The position numbers and the translations under genes are program-made. This document shows, one piece after another, positions 35,001 to 46,929 of a stretch of 64,000 bases of DNA. Under the pieces are notes generated by a model that was not told the DNA's origin, made no database searches, and worked only from the letters and a program-made list of their open reading frames with translations. Positions within the stretch are counted from its first letter, which is position 1, and each line of letters opens with the position of its first letter. The stretch is from Kingdonia uniflora (Eukaryota; Streptophyta; Magnoliopsida; Ranunculales; Circaeasteraceae): positions 248,001 through 312,000 of the forward strand of contig JACGCM010002017.1 in the NCBI GenBank assembly GCA_014058105.1, read 5' to 3'.

Positions 35001-37336
35001 AGGGTCCATAGCTGCATGAACCAAAGACTTATTTTAGGACGTGCAAAAATTTAAATTTTATGCACGTTTAACTTGATCTGTAAAAGATCTATAACTTGAT
35101 GTCTATAATCTCGATCCTACTTGGGGTTAGGATAGTCGAGTCAGAGTGTATATAATATTTATGGTATTGATTATTCACTCTGCAGGTACAGCTATGTATC
35201 ATCGAATCCCTCCTTTGGGTGGTGATTTGACATACATTGCCCCCTAGTGGTGATCACTTAAGCTCAAGACTAGACTGGCCACTTACAGTTTGACTCGAGA
35301 TACTTCCTCACCTTTGGGCTGAGGGTTATTCTCGTCTCCCCATACCGTGTAGCCTATCTTGACCTACTAATTAATTAGAAGTTTCTTAGCCTCCTTTGGG
35401 CGGTCTAATTGTTTTAAGTTTAATTAGTGCAAAATAGTCTTAATGAGACTTTACGAGAGTCTCAAAATTGGGAGAAACGTTCAACTTCATGGATAAAACT
35501 CTTTTGGGTGTATTTACCCACTTTGTATTCTGCATTCCTAACGACTACTTGATCTCGCTAAAACCCCATTAGAGATCATTGGTCATTAAAAGACCCTATA
35601 TCATGAAGGATATATGTATTGATAATGTCATATACTAATTATTTATTGTGATCCCTGAACAGGATCGACATACAAGTATATGTTAATATTAGAGTTTACG
35701 TGGATAACTGGTACTCATGAAAATGTCCAACTAGTAGTCTACAATACAAATCATCACAAATCATCTATTATACAACAAGAGAACCCATCACTATGACAAC
35801 ATCAGTTCACTGTAACTTCAAAACCACTAATATTAAAACTACAAACAACGGCAAAAACGCGATCAAATCGAACATGACTATCTGTGTCTGAGATAAGTTA
35901 CGATCCGTGTTAATGAATCATGAATTACAGAAAAACTACGATCTAATCTACCTTTATGGTAATCAATATTCTCGACTAAGTCGACTTTGCCTCACACCAC
36001 ATTCGCCAATGTCATATCCACACTATCCGTCTCGAGTTGGAAATTCTTCAAAGTTTGAGACTAGAAACAAAACAACTTTCACACAAATTCATGAAAGAGG
36101 CTTGGGTTAAAGACAACTCCTAAGTGGAGTTGGTTTTGGTGAATGGATCAATGCTAGAAAACTAAATTTTGGTTGATAGGTGAATCTCATCATTGGGAAA
36201 GCACCAAGCAGGTTATATGAAGATCATTAATTGTTACAGATTTTAAAAGAAATTGGGACGGATTGACTACCCCAGAAAAAAAACAGATCTGTCTAGAGTT
36301 GTGAGACTCTCTCTTCAATTCCTCTTTGAATACTACGTCCCTCAGGCACGCTGGAGAATATGTACACAGTGTCGACCTTGGTCATCATAAACTAGGCGGA
36401 TCAATCAATAACAAAATTCCCAGAAACACTAATTACCAAATTGGATTTTCCTCTATCTAGATCGACTTCTCTCTCAAAACCCCATTGAAGTGAGATAACA
36501 TGAATATGAAATCTTGCAATGAATCTCCCCCAAAAAAACTCACTCCAACAAGCCAAATCAGATTACAAAAAAACCTAAATCTGATCAGAGAACCTAAATC
36601 TGATTACAAAACTCAAATCAGATTACAACACCCAAAATCTCTTATCAAATCAGATCTGTAAACAAACCCCAAATCTGATTACAACATGGTTTGTAAAACC
36701 CAGAACTCCACAAGATGTAAGGGGATGATAACGTCTGATATGGTGCAATTTTAGAGTGAGAGAGAGAGAGTGAAAAAAAAACCCTAAAATATTGTTGAGT
36801 GATGGAGAGAGAGAGATATAGACCCGGTAAACATAAGAACTGTTAAACTATTGTTTTCACTTCTCTTTCTTCTACGATAACATAAACAAGAGTTAACTAC
36901 GAAAAACAAAGCAAGTACAAAAACAATTATTTAACCACATTAATTAGTATCCTAGTTCTGATACCAATTGTCAAAATATTATGCAATTGACTATGATCAA
37001 TAACTGAATCTGTAAAGTAGATTATACTAACCTCTTCTCATCCTCTCTGGAAAATCACCTATTTTTGAGTGGAGTCTTCTCTTGGATTGGCTGCAGACCT
37101 CAATGAGATGGTTTTATGTACTGTAGCCTCCAAGAGGGACTTTCTTTATATTTAACCTGATAGGATTAGAGTGGTCTTCTCATTATACCCTTAAACCCTA
37201 ATAAAGAGCAACACTAGGTCCTATTTACCTTAACTTGGTGTAACAATTGGGCACAACCAATAACACCTATACGACATATTAATATGTGTGCTCGTGAACC
37301 AGAAGAGTAGTGCCGATATAGATAGAAAATCCAACA
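32095..37336 (-). mobile_element. Decayed Copia-type LTR retrotransposon
   Basis: LTRs at 32095-32462 and 36969-37336 (both 368 bp) end in TGTT...AACA or close variants. The target duplication is a perfect TATAT (32090-32094 and 37337-37341). A tRNA-Met primer site is visible as the complement of TTCTGATACCAATT beside the right LTR, and a purine tract complement ATCTCCCACCC beside the left LTR. Coding remnants on the minus strand: an integrase C-terminal block (MHVWGCPVEAKLF ... RTISCFFVGFPERS) at 34218-33900, and the RT/RNase H join (RPDISFVVGMLGRY, HWQATKKVLRHLK, GYSDS) at 33425-33200. All frames are broken by stops and deletions, so it is inactive. Confidence 0.9.
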
Positions 37337-39676
37337 TATATATAAAGAATCAAGGAAACAGGTCTAGTGGCAGTCAAATGTTTATAAGCTGACTTAACAG
37401 TCAATTTACCATTAGTTTCAGGAAGCCACTTAATTCTATCCCTGGCAAGTCTAACAAACAAAGGCAAATTGAAAATATGACTTGCATGAGCAGGAGAAAC
37501 AATTTAAGTAATTAGATCCTTATTCTATCTTCTAGGGTGATGTAAAATCAGATAAGATACCCATTCCATAGCATGAGTAATATTATTACTACTATAAGGC
37601 TTATAAGCACGTATTGATGTCACCCAATTATCTAACCAAATATTAATGTATTTACCATTACCCACAGTCCAACCTAAGAAAAGTTTCAAAATATCTTTAA
37701 CATGTAAAATATCCTTCCATAATCGAGAGTCCGTAGATCTCTTATCACAATGAGGAAAATGTTTATTAAGAAAATATTTAGCCTTAAAAAATGTATAAAT
37801 AAAAGCATCAGGTTCAGCTAAAAAATTCCAAGCATATTTCCCTAGCATAGCCAAATTGTGATACAAAGCATGTCTGATGCTTAAACCACCTTGATCTCTG
37901 GGAAGAGTGATATGTTCCCAAGTTGTAAGATGAGGTTTTTTATAACCTTCATTATTGAAACCCCACCAGAAATCCCTATTTAAAGAATCCAGGGAATTTA
38001 AAATGGAGGAAGGAAGTAAAGCACTAGACATTTGATAAACAGGAAGAGCTGAGGAAACACTCTTAATAAGAGTAGTTCTAGCTGCCTGACTCAAACACTT
38101 AACTTTCCAACTCTAAAGCTTACTTTGAACTCTAGAAATGATATAACCATAATCCTTTTTTTTTTTAATCTAGAAAGCATAATAGGAGTGCCAAGGTACT
38201 TAGAACTAATGTGGGCTCACTATATAACTAAAACCCTTCTAACAATCTGAGCCAATCTACCATGAAGATTAGGACTTATAAAAATCTCAGACTTGTTATA
38301 ATTGACCTCTTGTCCAGAAAGTTTATTATAAGTTTGAAGAAGTTCTTTAATAATACCAGCCTTCGAAATATTAGCTCTAGAGAATAAAAAAAAATCATCA
38401 ACAAAAAACATATAAGAAATAGGGAAAACCCTCCTCCCTACTTTAATGCCATGAATCTCATTAGTAGTCTCCTTGGAGAGAAGTATTGCAAGATTAGGGA
38501 TTTCTATGTTTGTTGGAATCTCTTGAGAGCTTGTAATTGAACTTGGATACATAGTGGATTTCAAGCTTGGTGGGGGAGTAGCCTTAGGGTGAACCTCCGG
38601 TAAATATTGTGTTTTGTGTGCATGTTAATCGTTTCTAGTTTCTTGATTGATTATTTGTATGCCATAAGGATAACGGAGAAATCCAAATTGCGCGGGGGTG
38701 ATGTATTCCGCACATCCACCCCCAACAATTGGTATCATAGCGAGATTAAGACCTTGGGATTATAGTTCTTGAAGATTCTTAGGTTTGATGGTTAAGTTGG
38801 ATAGTTGAATTTTTCAAGATAGATTTGGTTTCGGTTATTTTGGCTACATGATTTTCTCAAGCGGTGGAGTTTGGGAAGAAGAGATTTAGATGAAAGCATT
38901 TTTTTACGCAAGCATGGCAACATGGTTTATGTTGTGAGAAAGGGTTGAACATGGTTCTTTGTTCAAGGTGGAGCGGTTCTAGCAAAAGCTTCAAAAGATA
39001 GGTAAGGGGGGAATGGCTTTTCTCTATGACCGATGCTCGTTAAATTTTGTAATCGTGGTGGCACCTCAAGTTATTTACCATGGTTGATTGCCAAATTGGT
39101 GGGTCACAATTTTATAAATCATGGTCGCAAGTTATGGTTCGTGTAGTGACAAAGTGTGTCGATGTGCGGAGACTCTAGGTTTGCGACATAAAATAAGATT
39201 TCGCAGGTTTGTTCGATATAACCGGGTTAGTGTGTAGTGTTTAATTTTTCCTTTCTAGATTAAACATACACTGGTTTTAATTTTGTTAGTGTAGGCAAAA
39301 TTGTGTGATTTTATTGGTATAGATGGAATTACTGTTTCAGAGGCTCTTTTCTGTGATGGAGTTCAGGGGTGGACTTGATGGTACTTATGGAGATGTGCTC
39401 AAAGCAAAAGTTAGAGCGGTATAGTTTCATGGTTACAGGTGAAGCAAGCTCGAAAGTATGGTCGATCACAGAGAGAAAAGAAGCTAATGGATGTCCGTCA
39501 TTTTTGACGAAGGTATCCGATTTTGGATACGAAAATATTTTGACCGTGGGTAGCGGATACGAAGTAAACAAGTTCAGCGACTTTGTTGATGGGTTTGTTC
39601 GCGCTACGGATGGTCAATGAATTGAGGTTTTTCGCCGAGGTGGAGATTGTTAGGATTACAGCTCAAAACTAGGAAA

Positions 39677-39833
39677 GTCGTTCGAACGAGTGGGGAAGTC
39701 GTTCGGATGACAGAGTTTCCGTTGAAGTTTTTCGAACGAATTCTGAGGTCGTTCGAACGAAAATAGCTCTTATGCCAAAATTCTATAGGACTATTGAAGT
39801 CGTTTGAACGACCTCATGACTCGTTCGAATGAC
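39677..39833 (+). promoter_or_regulatory. Cluster of TTCGAA-centred palindromes in the LTR U3
   Basis: Six copies or half-copies of GTCGTTCGAACGAC occur at about 39677, 39698, 39731, 39748, 39799 and 39820, roughly 100-260 bp upstream of the TATA box. The solo LTR at 5554 has three in the same position. A transcription-factor site is inferred from the clustering and conservation. Confidence 0.55.
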
Positions 39834-39936
39834 TTTGGCTCTGTTAGTTTGTTTCTAAGTTCATTTTAAAGGGGATTTAATCCAAAGCGATGGATTATCT
39901 TATGATGCGTACTTTGGAAATGACCTACTGGAAGGT

Positions 39937-39946
39937 CTATAAATAT
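39937..39946 (+). promoter_or_regulatory. TATA box of the 890-bp LTR
   Basis: CTATAAATAT downstream of the palindrome cluster, the same arrangement as in the solo LTR at 5773. Confidence 0.6.
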
Positions 39947-42347
39947 AGAGTGTATGTTCTAAACCCCCTATCGAATAGAATCAAACACAGTGAGTGAGTT
40001 AAAAAAGCCTTTGTGTGAGAAACTTAAGATCTAGAAGAGATGTAGCCTCTGTGGTAGACCTTGTAAAGAGTTGGTCTTTACAAGGAAGAAGGTGGAGGGT
40101 GTTGTTCTCTTGGGATTTGATGGTGAGAGGGGAAGTACCTCTTGGTTGCTAAGAAAAAAAATCAAGGTAGAGAGAAGATTGAAGGGTTTCAAGAAGAAGG
40201 TATCCAACATGGTCTTTGTTGAAGTAATCTTTGATGTTCTTGATGGATCTCTTATGTTTCTTTTATCTCTTGTAAATCTATGTGAGGATTATTGCGAGAT
40301 TAGGGATTTCCATGTTTGTTGGAAGCCCTTGAGAGCTTGTAATTGAACTTGGATACATAATGGATTTCTAGCTTGGTGGGGGAGTAGCCTTATGGTGAAC
40401 CTCTAGTAAATATGGTGTTTTGTGTGCATGTTAATTTCGTTTCTAGTTTCTTGATAAATTATTTGTATGCCATGAGGATAACTAAGAAAATCAAATTGTG
40501 CGGGGGTGATGTATTCCGGACGTTCAACCCCCAACAAGAAGTAATCTAGATAAAACCTCAATACACAAAATAAAAAGATAGGGAGAGAGAGGATCCTCTC
40601 CCTGTCTTAAACCTCTAGAAGGAGAAAAGAGACCAAAGGGAGTGTCATTTAGTTTAATGGAATAAGATTAAGAAAATACCAAATTCATCAAAGAATTAAG
40701 GATATAGCCAGAAAAGCCAAAACATTGAAGAACTTGTCTAAGAAAAGGCCCCTCCACTCTATCACAAGCTTTACTCATATCAAGTTTGATAGCCATGCAA
40801 CCATTAATGCCATCTTTTTCTTTTTCTTTAAAGTATGCAAGGTCTCCTGAATAATGGCCATACTATCTTGTATATATCTCCTCCCATTAGTAAAAGCATT
40901 TTGATATGGTCCCACCACGTTATGAAGAAAAGATTTCAGATCTATTAGCCAGAACTTTAGAGAAAATTTTGATAGAGGTATTACACAGACTAATAGGCCT
41001 AAAATCAGCTACATGGGAATGATTTTTGAGTTTGGGAATAAGAGTGAGATTTGTATGATTAAGGGACCTAAGAAAGTACTCACTATGGAATAAGTGGTTA
41101 CAAACACTAATTAAGTCATCCTTAATCCAATCCCCACATTGTTGATAAAAAATAGAGTAAAACTATTAGGTTCAGGGCTTTTATAAGGATTCATAGAGAA
41201 AATGGCATTTTTGGCTTCTTCTTCAATAATCTGTTGATTTAGACTCTTTAAATTATCATTAGTAATTTCATAATTAATGAAAGTTGAGATAATATCTAAA
41301 TTAACAGATTGATAAGAGTGAGTAGAAGTAAATAAATGTTAAAAATTAAGTCATAAGGTCTTGCCCTATATGATTTATGTTAGTAAGCCACTCCCCGACA
41401 GAAGATTTCAAATAATCAATTTTATTAGTACTTCTGCATTTAGTAGCTCTATGAAAATACTTAGTATTTCTATCACCTTCCTTAAGCCACAATTTTCTAG
41501 ACTAATCTCTCCAATAACATTCTTCTTTTTCAAGCAGTTGTTTCAAATGAATTTGATGCTTTTTAAGAGTAGTAGAATTTAGATTACCTCTAACATTTTG
41601 AATTTTAGAGATAAGAAGTTCAGTCTCTGCAATCTTTTTCTAAAGATCACCAAAATTAAGTTGATCCTAGTCTTTCAAAGCAACTTTAAGTAATCTCTGT
41701 TTATGATGAAGTAAGGCTGAAAGAGAACCTTTAATAGTTTCATCTGCCCAAATACTTTTCTTGAAAGGTTTACATTGAGGGTGTTTAAGCCAAGCTGATT
41801 TAAAATGAAATTGTCTAGGCAGGCTATCAGCATAAGGAGAAGTATTTAACATAATTAAGCTATGGTCAGTGGTAGTAATGGGAAAATTATGAATTTCAGT
41901 GTTAGGAAATAAATTCTTCAATGAATATTCATAAAACCTCTATCCAATCTTTACTTAATTAAATTACCTTTGGTATTATTATTAGACCAGGTGAAAGGAA
42001 CACCAGCAAAAGGAATATCTCCTAAGCTATACTCTGTAATCATAGTTTGAAAAACTTGATTAATAAAAGCCTAAGAAGTACTCTCTGCCATTTTATCACA
42101 AGGATCTAGAATTTCATTAAAATCACCTATAAGAAGCCATGGAAAAGAGCAATTCTTGCCATACTGATTAAAGACTATCCCACAAGAAATGTCTAAATTG
42201 TCTCTCAGGAATACCGAACCAAGCCAAGAAAGTTGAGGAGGATGTGATGAAATAATGACTTGGATAATATAATCGGAGCCATAAATAACTTTTAAAGTCA
42301 ACAGTATCTTGCCATAATAACCACAAACCATTTTTGATCATTCTAAA

Positions 42348-43240
42348 TAGAGCTGCAACTTTTGTCTGAACTTCCAATTTTTTTCGATTTTCGATCTGAT
42401 ATTTCCGATTTTGGAACCCTATTTTACAATTCCGATTTCCAAAAATTCAATTTCCGAATTTTTCTGAAACAATTCGGATCGGAATCGGATAGCTGTGTGC
42501 AATTCCAAAATTTTAAATTTTCCGATCCGATTATTCCGAATTATTCTGATCCGATTATTCCAAATTATTCCAATCCGATTATTCTAAATTTTTCGATTCG
42601 ATTATTCTGAAACCATCCAATCCGATTATTCTGAATACCTTCTGATCTTATTATTCTGAAAAAATATTCTGAATATCCCTCTAATCCTATTTAATTCCGA
42701 ATAATCCGAATTGAAACATAAAATATTAGACCTTAAGATTCTTAATCTAGGGCATTCTCTACCGCCTCTTCTTCCCTATTCTCCACTGCCTCTATTTTCT
42801 ACTGCCCTCCACTCCCTCTGCTCTTAAGTTAAATCTCTGCCGCCTCCACTCCCTATACTCTTAAGTAAAATTTCTACTGCATCTATTCTCTATTTTCCAC
42901 TACCTCGATTTTGATTCGCAGAGAAGAAGAAAAGTTAAATCTCATCTCTGGCTTCAGTTCTCCTCTGGTTTCGATTTTAAGACTTTGATTCTTGGAGAAG
43001 TGAGAACTCTGTTATTATGGTTTGATTTGAAGAAGTGAGAACTCTGTTATTCCAAAATTTATTCTGAATCTGATTCCGAAATTTATTTCAAAATAGTCAA
43101 AATTCTGAAATTTCCGAATTTGGATTCATTTTTACAGTTCCGAAAAAATCGGATCGGATCGAAATAGATTTTATAGTTACGAAAAAAATCGAAAAAATTC
43201 TGACCCCCTCTATATCCGATCCGATCCGAAAATAGACCTA
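42348..43240. mobile_element. Non-autonomous hAT element
   Basis: Flanked by a perfect 8-bp duplication ATTCTAAA (42340-42347 and 43241-43248). It starts TAGAGCTGCAAC and ends inverted AATAGACCTA; the terminal repeats are only partly matched. Both subterminal areas carry GGATCGGATCGG/CCGATCCGATT words. An internal run of about 20-bp units built on CCGATTATTCTGAAT spans 42525-42665. The middle (42760-42930) is CT-rich, like a transposase leader. No transposase remains, so it is probably a deletion derivative. Confidence 0.85.
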
Positions 43241-43533
43241 ATTCTAAAGGCACATTTTTTATTTTTTTTTGAGAAGCCCAAAGTACTAAGTTTAGACTTA
43301 CTGCATTCATAATCTAATTTAGTCTTCATAATAAACATAAAATCTGGTTTAAATTTCCTCATATGGGATTTAAACTGTTGAATTGTCGTGGATTCCCCCC
43401 CCCCCCCCCCCCTCTAAAAAAATCTCAAAAGACCTTAATTATAAAAAATATGTTCCCTTAGACACATGCAACTCTACCAAAAGATCAGAATAAGCAATGA
43501 CAACTCTGTGATAGGCAAGTATGTAAGAAAAAG

Positions 43534-43862
43534 TGACGCAAAATCAAGTCGCGGAAGCGGAAACTTGAAGATTACGAAAACCTAATTAAAATTAGGGTTT
43601 TCTCTAAACTCTAAAACTCAAAATAAACATAAACTTAACTATTCTTTATTCTCTCATCAACAATTGAATAAAAGGTTACACCACCATCTCCTATATATCC
43701 TAGAACCCTAGGATATCCTTTATAGAATATATCCAAATATCTCTCCAAAATAGAAACAAACTTAAATACTAGAAACTCTTAAACCAGCTCCAGCAGAACA
43801 TAAAGTAAAATAGGATGACACCAAAGACGTGTGGGAAACGAGTATGGATGATGTTCACATCA
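43534..43862 (-). mobile_element. Solo LTR of the TGATGTGAAC...GCGTCA group
   Basis: 329 bp with a perfect AAAAG duplication on both sides (43529-43533 and 43863-43867). It starts TGACGC and ends CACATCA on the plus strand. It shares TTACACCACC followed by a TATA complement with the LTRs at 29111, 30407, 54501 and 55891. No internal region remains. Confidence 0.88.
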
Positions 43863-43867
43863 AAAAG

Positions 43868-45154
43868 GATCACAAAAGTTATAGAAACTTACTGAAAAAA
43901 AGAAAGAATGAACATCATAAAACAAAATGTTTCCTTATAATCAATGGCCTTATCAACAAGTCCTATATCTCCAACATTAGAAATAGTAGTCATCGAGAGG
44001 ACTAAGATGTTGAGAAGTATGCAAGGTTAAGGTAGTAGCAAGTTGATAAGTAGGGTTTAAAGGAGACGGTTGTAAATTAGTCACAACACAAAGCAGATCA
44101 ATGAAATTCTCATTAGTAGGCTAATCTTGAGTGTGAAGAGTCGTGTAGGAGATAGTAAAAGTATCTCCTAAAGTGCCTCACTAACTTGGTTAGAAAAAGA
44201 AAAAGAAAAAACAAAATCCAACTGAGTGATGTCCAATTTCATCCAACAGTACCTCACTTATTTTATTTTATTTAACAGGCGCCTAACTGTTGGCGCCCGT
44301 TTCATTTTATTTTTTTTGAAAATAAAAATAAAATAAAACATAAAAATTTATCAGGCTCCAACTGTCAGGTGCCCCATTTGATTTGAATTTTATTTTTTTT
44401 ACAATTTGGCGCCCAAGTTTTAGGGGCTCGATTTGAATTTTTTGTCAAAAAAAATAATTGGGCGCCCAAACCTTAGGCACTGGATTAGAAAGCAAACAGA
44501 CGCCCAACACTTAAGAACCGAATTGCAACGTAAGAAAGCAAGGTTGAGCCTTGGACCTTGTGTTATTGAGTTAAAAACTCAAGTGAGTAAAGTGCAATTG
44601 GAGCTCGAAAATCCTACGTGGCACCTTGGAAAGCAAATGAGTGAGGTACTTTAAGAGATGTTCTAACAGAGAGTGCAAAAGCAACTGTTATAGGTAAAAA
44701 GAAGTACAACACTAAATAGAAGGTAAAAAGGAGCAAGGAAGAACAGCAGAAACATTCAAAATCATATAATCCCAAAGAAAAGTATCAAATGTTCTTTGAG
44801 TAAAAAATTAGAATGAACCTGTTGGGCCGGGCGCTGGAGAATGTGAGAAAGGTCCTTATGTGGATTAGAAGATAACCATCTCATTATGTAAAGGTTTAGT
44901 GCAGAGAGATCCATTCAGATTGGGCCTAATTATCGCATTTTAATAGGGTAATAATAAATTGTGGTGTCAGCACATGGTTTCAAACCGTTACACCAAACCC
45001 CTGTTGGCTTCCTGCCTCAACTAGGACTAGGACTGGTACATTCACACAATTGGAGTTGCATTAGGAGTTGAACTTGTAACCTATTTATATAGGTATACAC
45101 CCTCAAATTAATCAACTTTACCACTGTGAGATTACATTGTAGTTTCTGTTTTCA
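43868..45154. repeat. Intergenic, with a series of GGCGCC-type imperfect palindromes
   Basis: Five related units lie at about 44277, 44351, 44405, 44458 and 44500. The clearest is AGGCGCCTAACTGTTGGCGC. Each has a GGCGCC-like arm, an AACT-type loop and a partial second arm, separated by poly-A/T-rich sequence. The rest of the stretch shows nothing recognisable apart from the approach to the lectin gene. Confidence 0.5.
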
Positions 45155-46126
45155 ATGAAAAACTCAATACCTCTTCTCTTTCTCTTCTCTCTACTTTGCA
45201 TGCTAACCCTAGTTTCCTCCTCTAGTAATATAACCCAAGGCTCATCCATCCTTACTTCACTAGACAGTGCCAACACTTCTTACTGGCTCTCCCCCTCAAC
45301 TAGATTCGCCTTCGGCTTCTATCCATGTTCTGATAAAGATGAATATACCTATAACCAATATGTCATCGGTATATGGCTTATAAACTCTTCAGAAAAAACC
45401 CTAGTATGGGTCGCTAACCGGGAAGATCCACTAGCTCCCAGTGGTTCATCCATAATACTAGGTCAAGATGGTGTTTTTGTTCTTCGAACTAATGATAATA
45501 AAGATGTACGGTTGTTTAATGAAGTGTTGGAAGCGGCTTTTTATGCTTTGATGCTTGACACAGGTAACTTTGTGATTTACAATCGCGAGTCCAAGATTAT
45601 ATGGCAAAGCTTTGATTATCCAACAGATACAATATTGCCGGGTCAGACGCTCAAGTCTAAGCACTCACTCAGATCAAGAAAATATCATTATCGTTTGCCA
45701 GGTGAGCATTGGTTAACAATGGAAGAGAGCGGGAACTTGGTAGCAAAGACGGAGGATGGATGGGACTCTCATCATGATGGAAATATGCTTTGGTATGTAG
45801 ATTGGAAAAGTAGGACGGGAGGCGGTAGCGGTGTCGCATTAAACCTAGATTCTACTGGAAGACTATACCTTGCTATTGCTAATGGGGATGGCGCCTATCT
45901 AGTCAAGAACATTACTCAGAGCAAAGTCAGTGATGGACTAGAAGTTATGTATAGGGCGACGTTAGATTCTGATGGAATTTTCCGGTTGTATGCTCATCAG
46001 AAGAGTGGGAACTCGGCTACAATATGGCATACAGTTGACAGAAAACTGAACATGATTTTCAACGTGGCGCTTATAATAATAGGTTCTATAGTACTGTTAT
46101 GCATCATCCATTGCGTAATGTGCTAA
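45155..46126 (+). CDS. G-type (bulb-type) lectin membrane protein lacking a kinase
   Basis: A 323-aa single-exon frame. Residues 1-22 form a signal peptide. A B-lectin domain spans about 25-170 (FAFGFYP, IGIWLINSSEKTLVWVANR, MLDTGNFVIYN, IWQSFDYPTDTILPGQTL), as in G-type lectin receptor kinases of the LECRK3/RLK1 group. A second beta-rich segment follows to about 290, then one membrane span about 299-320 and only a few residues after it. The family normally continues for about 450 residues with EGF/PAN and a Ser/Thr kinase; here a stop follows the membrane span and no kinase appears downstream. The mannose-site signature is degenerate. It could be a true short receptor or decoy, or a 3'-truncated gene. 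The paralogue at 50894 ends at the same point, which favours a shared short form. Confidence 0.75.
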   Translation: MKNSIPLLFLFSLLCMLTLVSSSSNITQGSSILTSLDSANTSYWLSPSTRFAFGFYPCSDKDEYTYNQYVIGIWLINSSEKTLVWVANREDPLAPSGSSIILGQDGVFVLRTNDNKDVRLFNEVLEAAFYALMLDTGNFVIYNRESKIIWQSFDYPTDTILPGQTLKSKHSLRSRKYHYRLPGEHWLTMEESGNLVAKTEDGWDSHHDGNMLWYVDWKSRTGGGSGVALNLDSTGRLYLAIANGDGAYLVKNITQSKVSDGLEVMYRATLDSDGIFRLYAHQKSGNSATIWHTVDRKLNMIFNVALIIIGSIVLLCIIHCVMC

Positions 46127-46589
46127 TGCAATGACGATCGAAGGAAACAAGCTAAAGTAAACATCCTTGCGGTCATCAAACTTCTTCAAGGAAGTCCCAG
46201 CAAAATATACCAATTTTTTGTTATACCGTAGGCAAATAACTAGCCCTTGGCACAACGTACAAGCATTGGAAACCAAAGCTTACTTCCTTTCAATAATGCC
46301 TTGAAGAAATTAGGCTTTAGAGATTTCCAATTGTTGATCAGTTTTCTAGGGACCTTATTGTAAGAGAAAGCTTCGCAGCTCATATGTGAATTATATGATT
46401 TATAGTCAAATTTCTTTTATATGTGATATTTTTCCCAGTCGACTTTCTTTTGGACTCGTGTTAATTGTAATACTGTTATGCGCAAAATATATTCATTTGT
46501 TTACTCAACATGTCGAATATATTGGGGTTAGCTAAATAGCTCATCACAATCCACATATCATCAGCATATGGATCGTGAACCCTATAGGG
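46127..46589. other. 3' flank of the lectin gene
   Basis: The part from about 46240 to 46390 is homologous to the region after the second lectin gene (52030-52165), so the duplicated segment includes the 3' flank. Confidence 0.6.
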
Positions 46590-46925
46590 AAAACCGAAAA
46601 CCCTAGTATGGGCTACTAGCCGAAAGCTTCCTCTAGTTCCCAGTGGGTCGTCCATGACCATACTTCTAGGCGTCTAGGCCAAGACGGTGTTCTGGTTCTG
46701 CAAACATTAGCTAACGGAGTAAAACCGTTGTTTAAAGACATGGAAACAAGTGCTTCTTATGCATCGATGCTTGATAATGACTATTGGTTAACGATGATGG
46801 AAGAGGGGAAACTTGGTACTCACGTGGGAAGGGAGACCATATGGGGAGGATCTTTCAAGTTGCACGGCAAAGAGACAAGGTAGTCTGGTCGCCTTAAAAG
46901 AGTGGGAATTCGACTATAATAATTG
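46590..46925 (+). pseudogene. Fragment of a third G-type lectin gene
   Basis: Pieces match the lectin genes in order: AAAACCCTAGTATGGGC (the TLVWVA region), then a GQDGVLVLQT-like and a PLFKDMETSASYASMLD-like stretch, then WLTMMEEG and KSGNST-like words. Stops and large deletions break the frame, and the start and C-terminus are gone. Confidence 0.75.
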
Positions 46926-46929
46926 CCAT

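Larger units (their letters stand above)
38484..40536 (+). mobile_element. Non-autonomous LTR element with a truncated 5' LTR
   Basis: The 3' LTR (39647-40536, 890 bp) starts TGTTAGGATTACAG after a GAGGTGGAGA polypurine tract and ends CCCCCAACA. The 5' copy (38484-38727) has only the last about 245 bp. A primer site ATTGGTATCATAGC follows at 38728. Despite the truncation, AGAAG flanks both ends (38479-38483 and 40537-40541), and the LINE frame reads on perfectly when the element is removed. The 0.9-kb interior has no gag or pol motif. Confidence 0.85.
30745..43394 (-). mobile_element. Degenerate LINE (L1-type) broken by five insertions or truncations
   Basis: The reading order on the minus strand runs from 43394 down. 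Endonuclease pieces: FKSHMRKFKPDFMF near 43370, LLIGDFNEILDPCDK near 42110, and TTDHSL near 41860. Reverse transcriptase: the RGLRQG-like stretch near 40590, then KVGRRVFPISYMFFVDDFFL near 38430 with a FVDD catalytic box, and RDFWWGFNNEG near 37960. Then a zinc-binding RVT domain (WLPETNGKLTVKSAYKHL near 37410, DEVCPICLQEF near 31950) and an RNase H-like tail (VAHKLA near 30890), ending by an A-rich tail. Stops and frameshifts are scattered. Insertions: MITE 31208-31679, Copia 32095-37336, non-autonomous LTR element 38484-40536 and hAT derivative 42348-43240. An 18-base C run (43395-43412) marks the 5' limit seen. Confidence 0.85.

Noticed and set aside
35040..36960. Possible intact gag of the Copia element
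   Set aside because: I could not follow an open frame or a zinc knuckle; only integrase and RT/RNase H remnants are clear.
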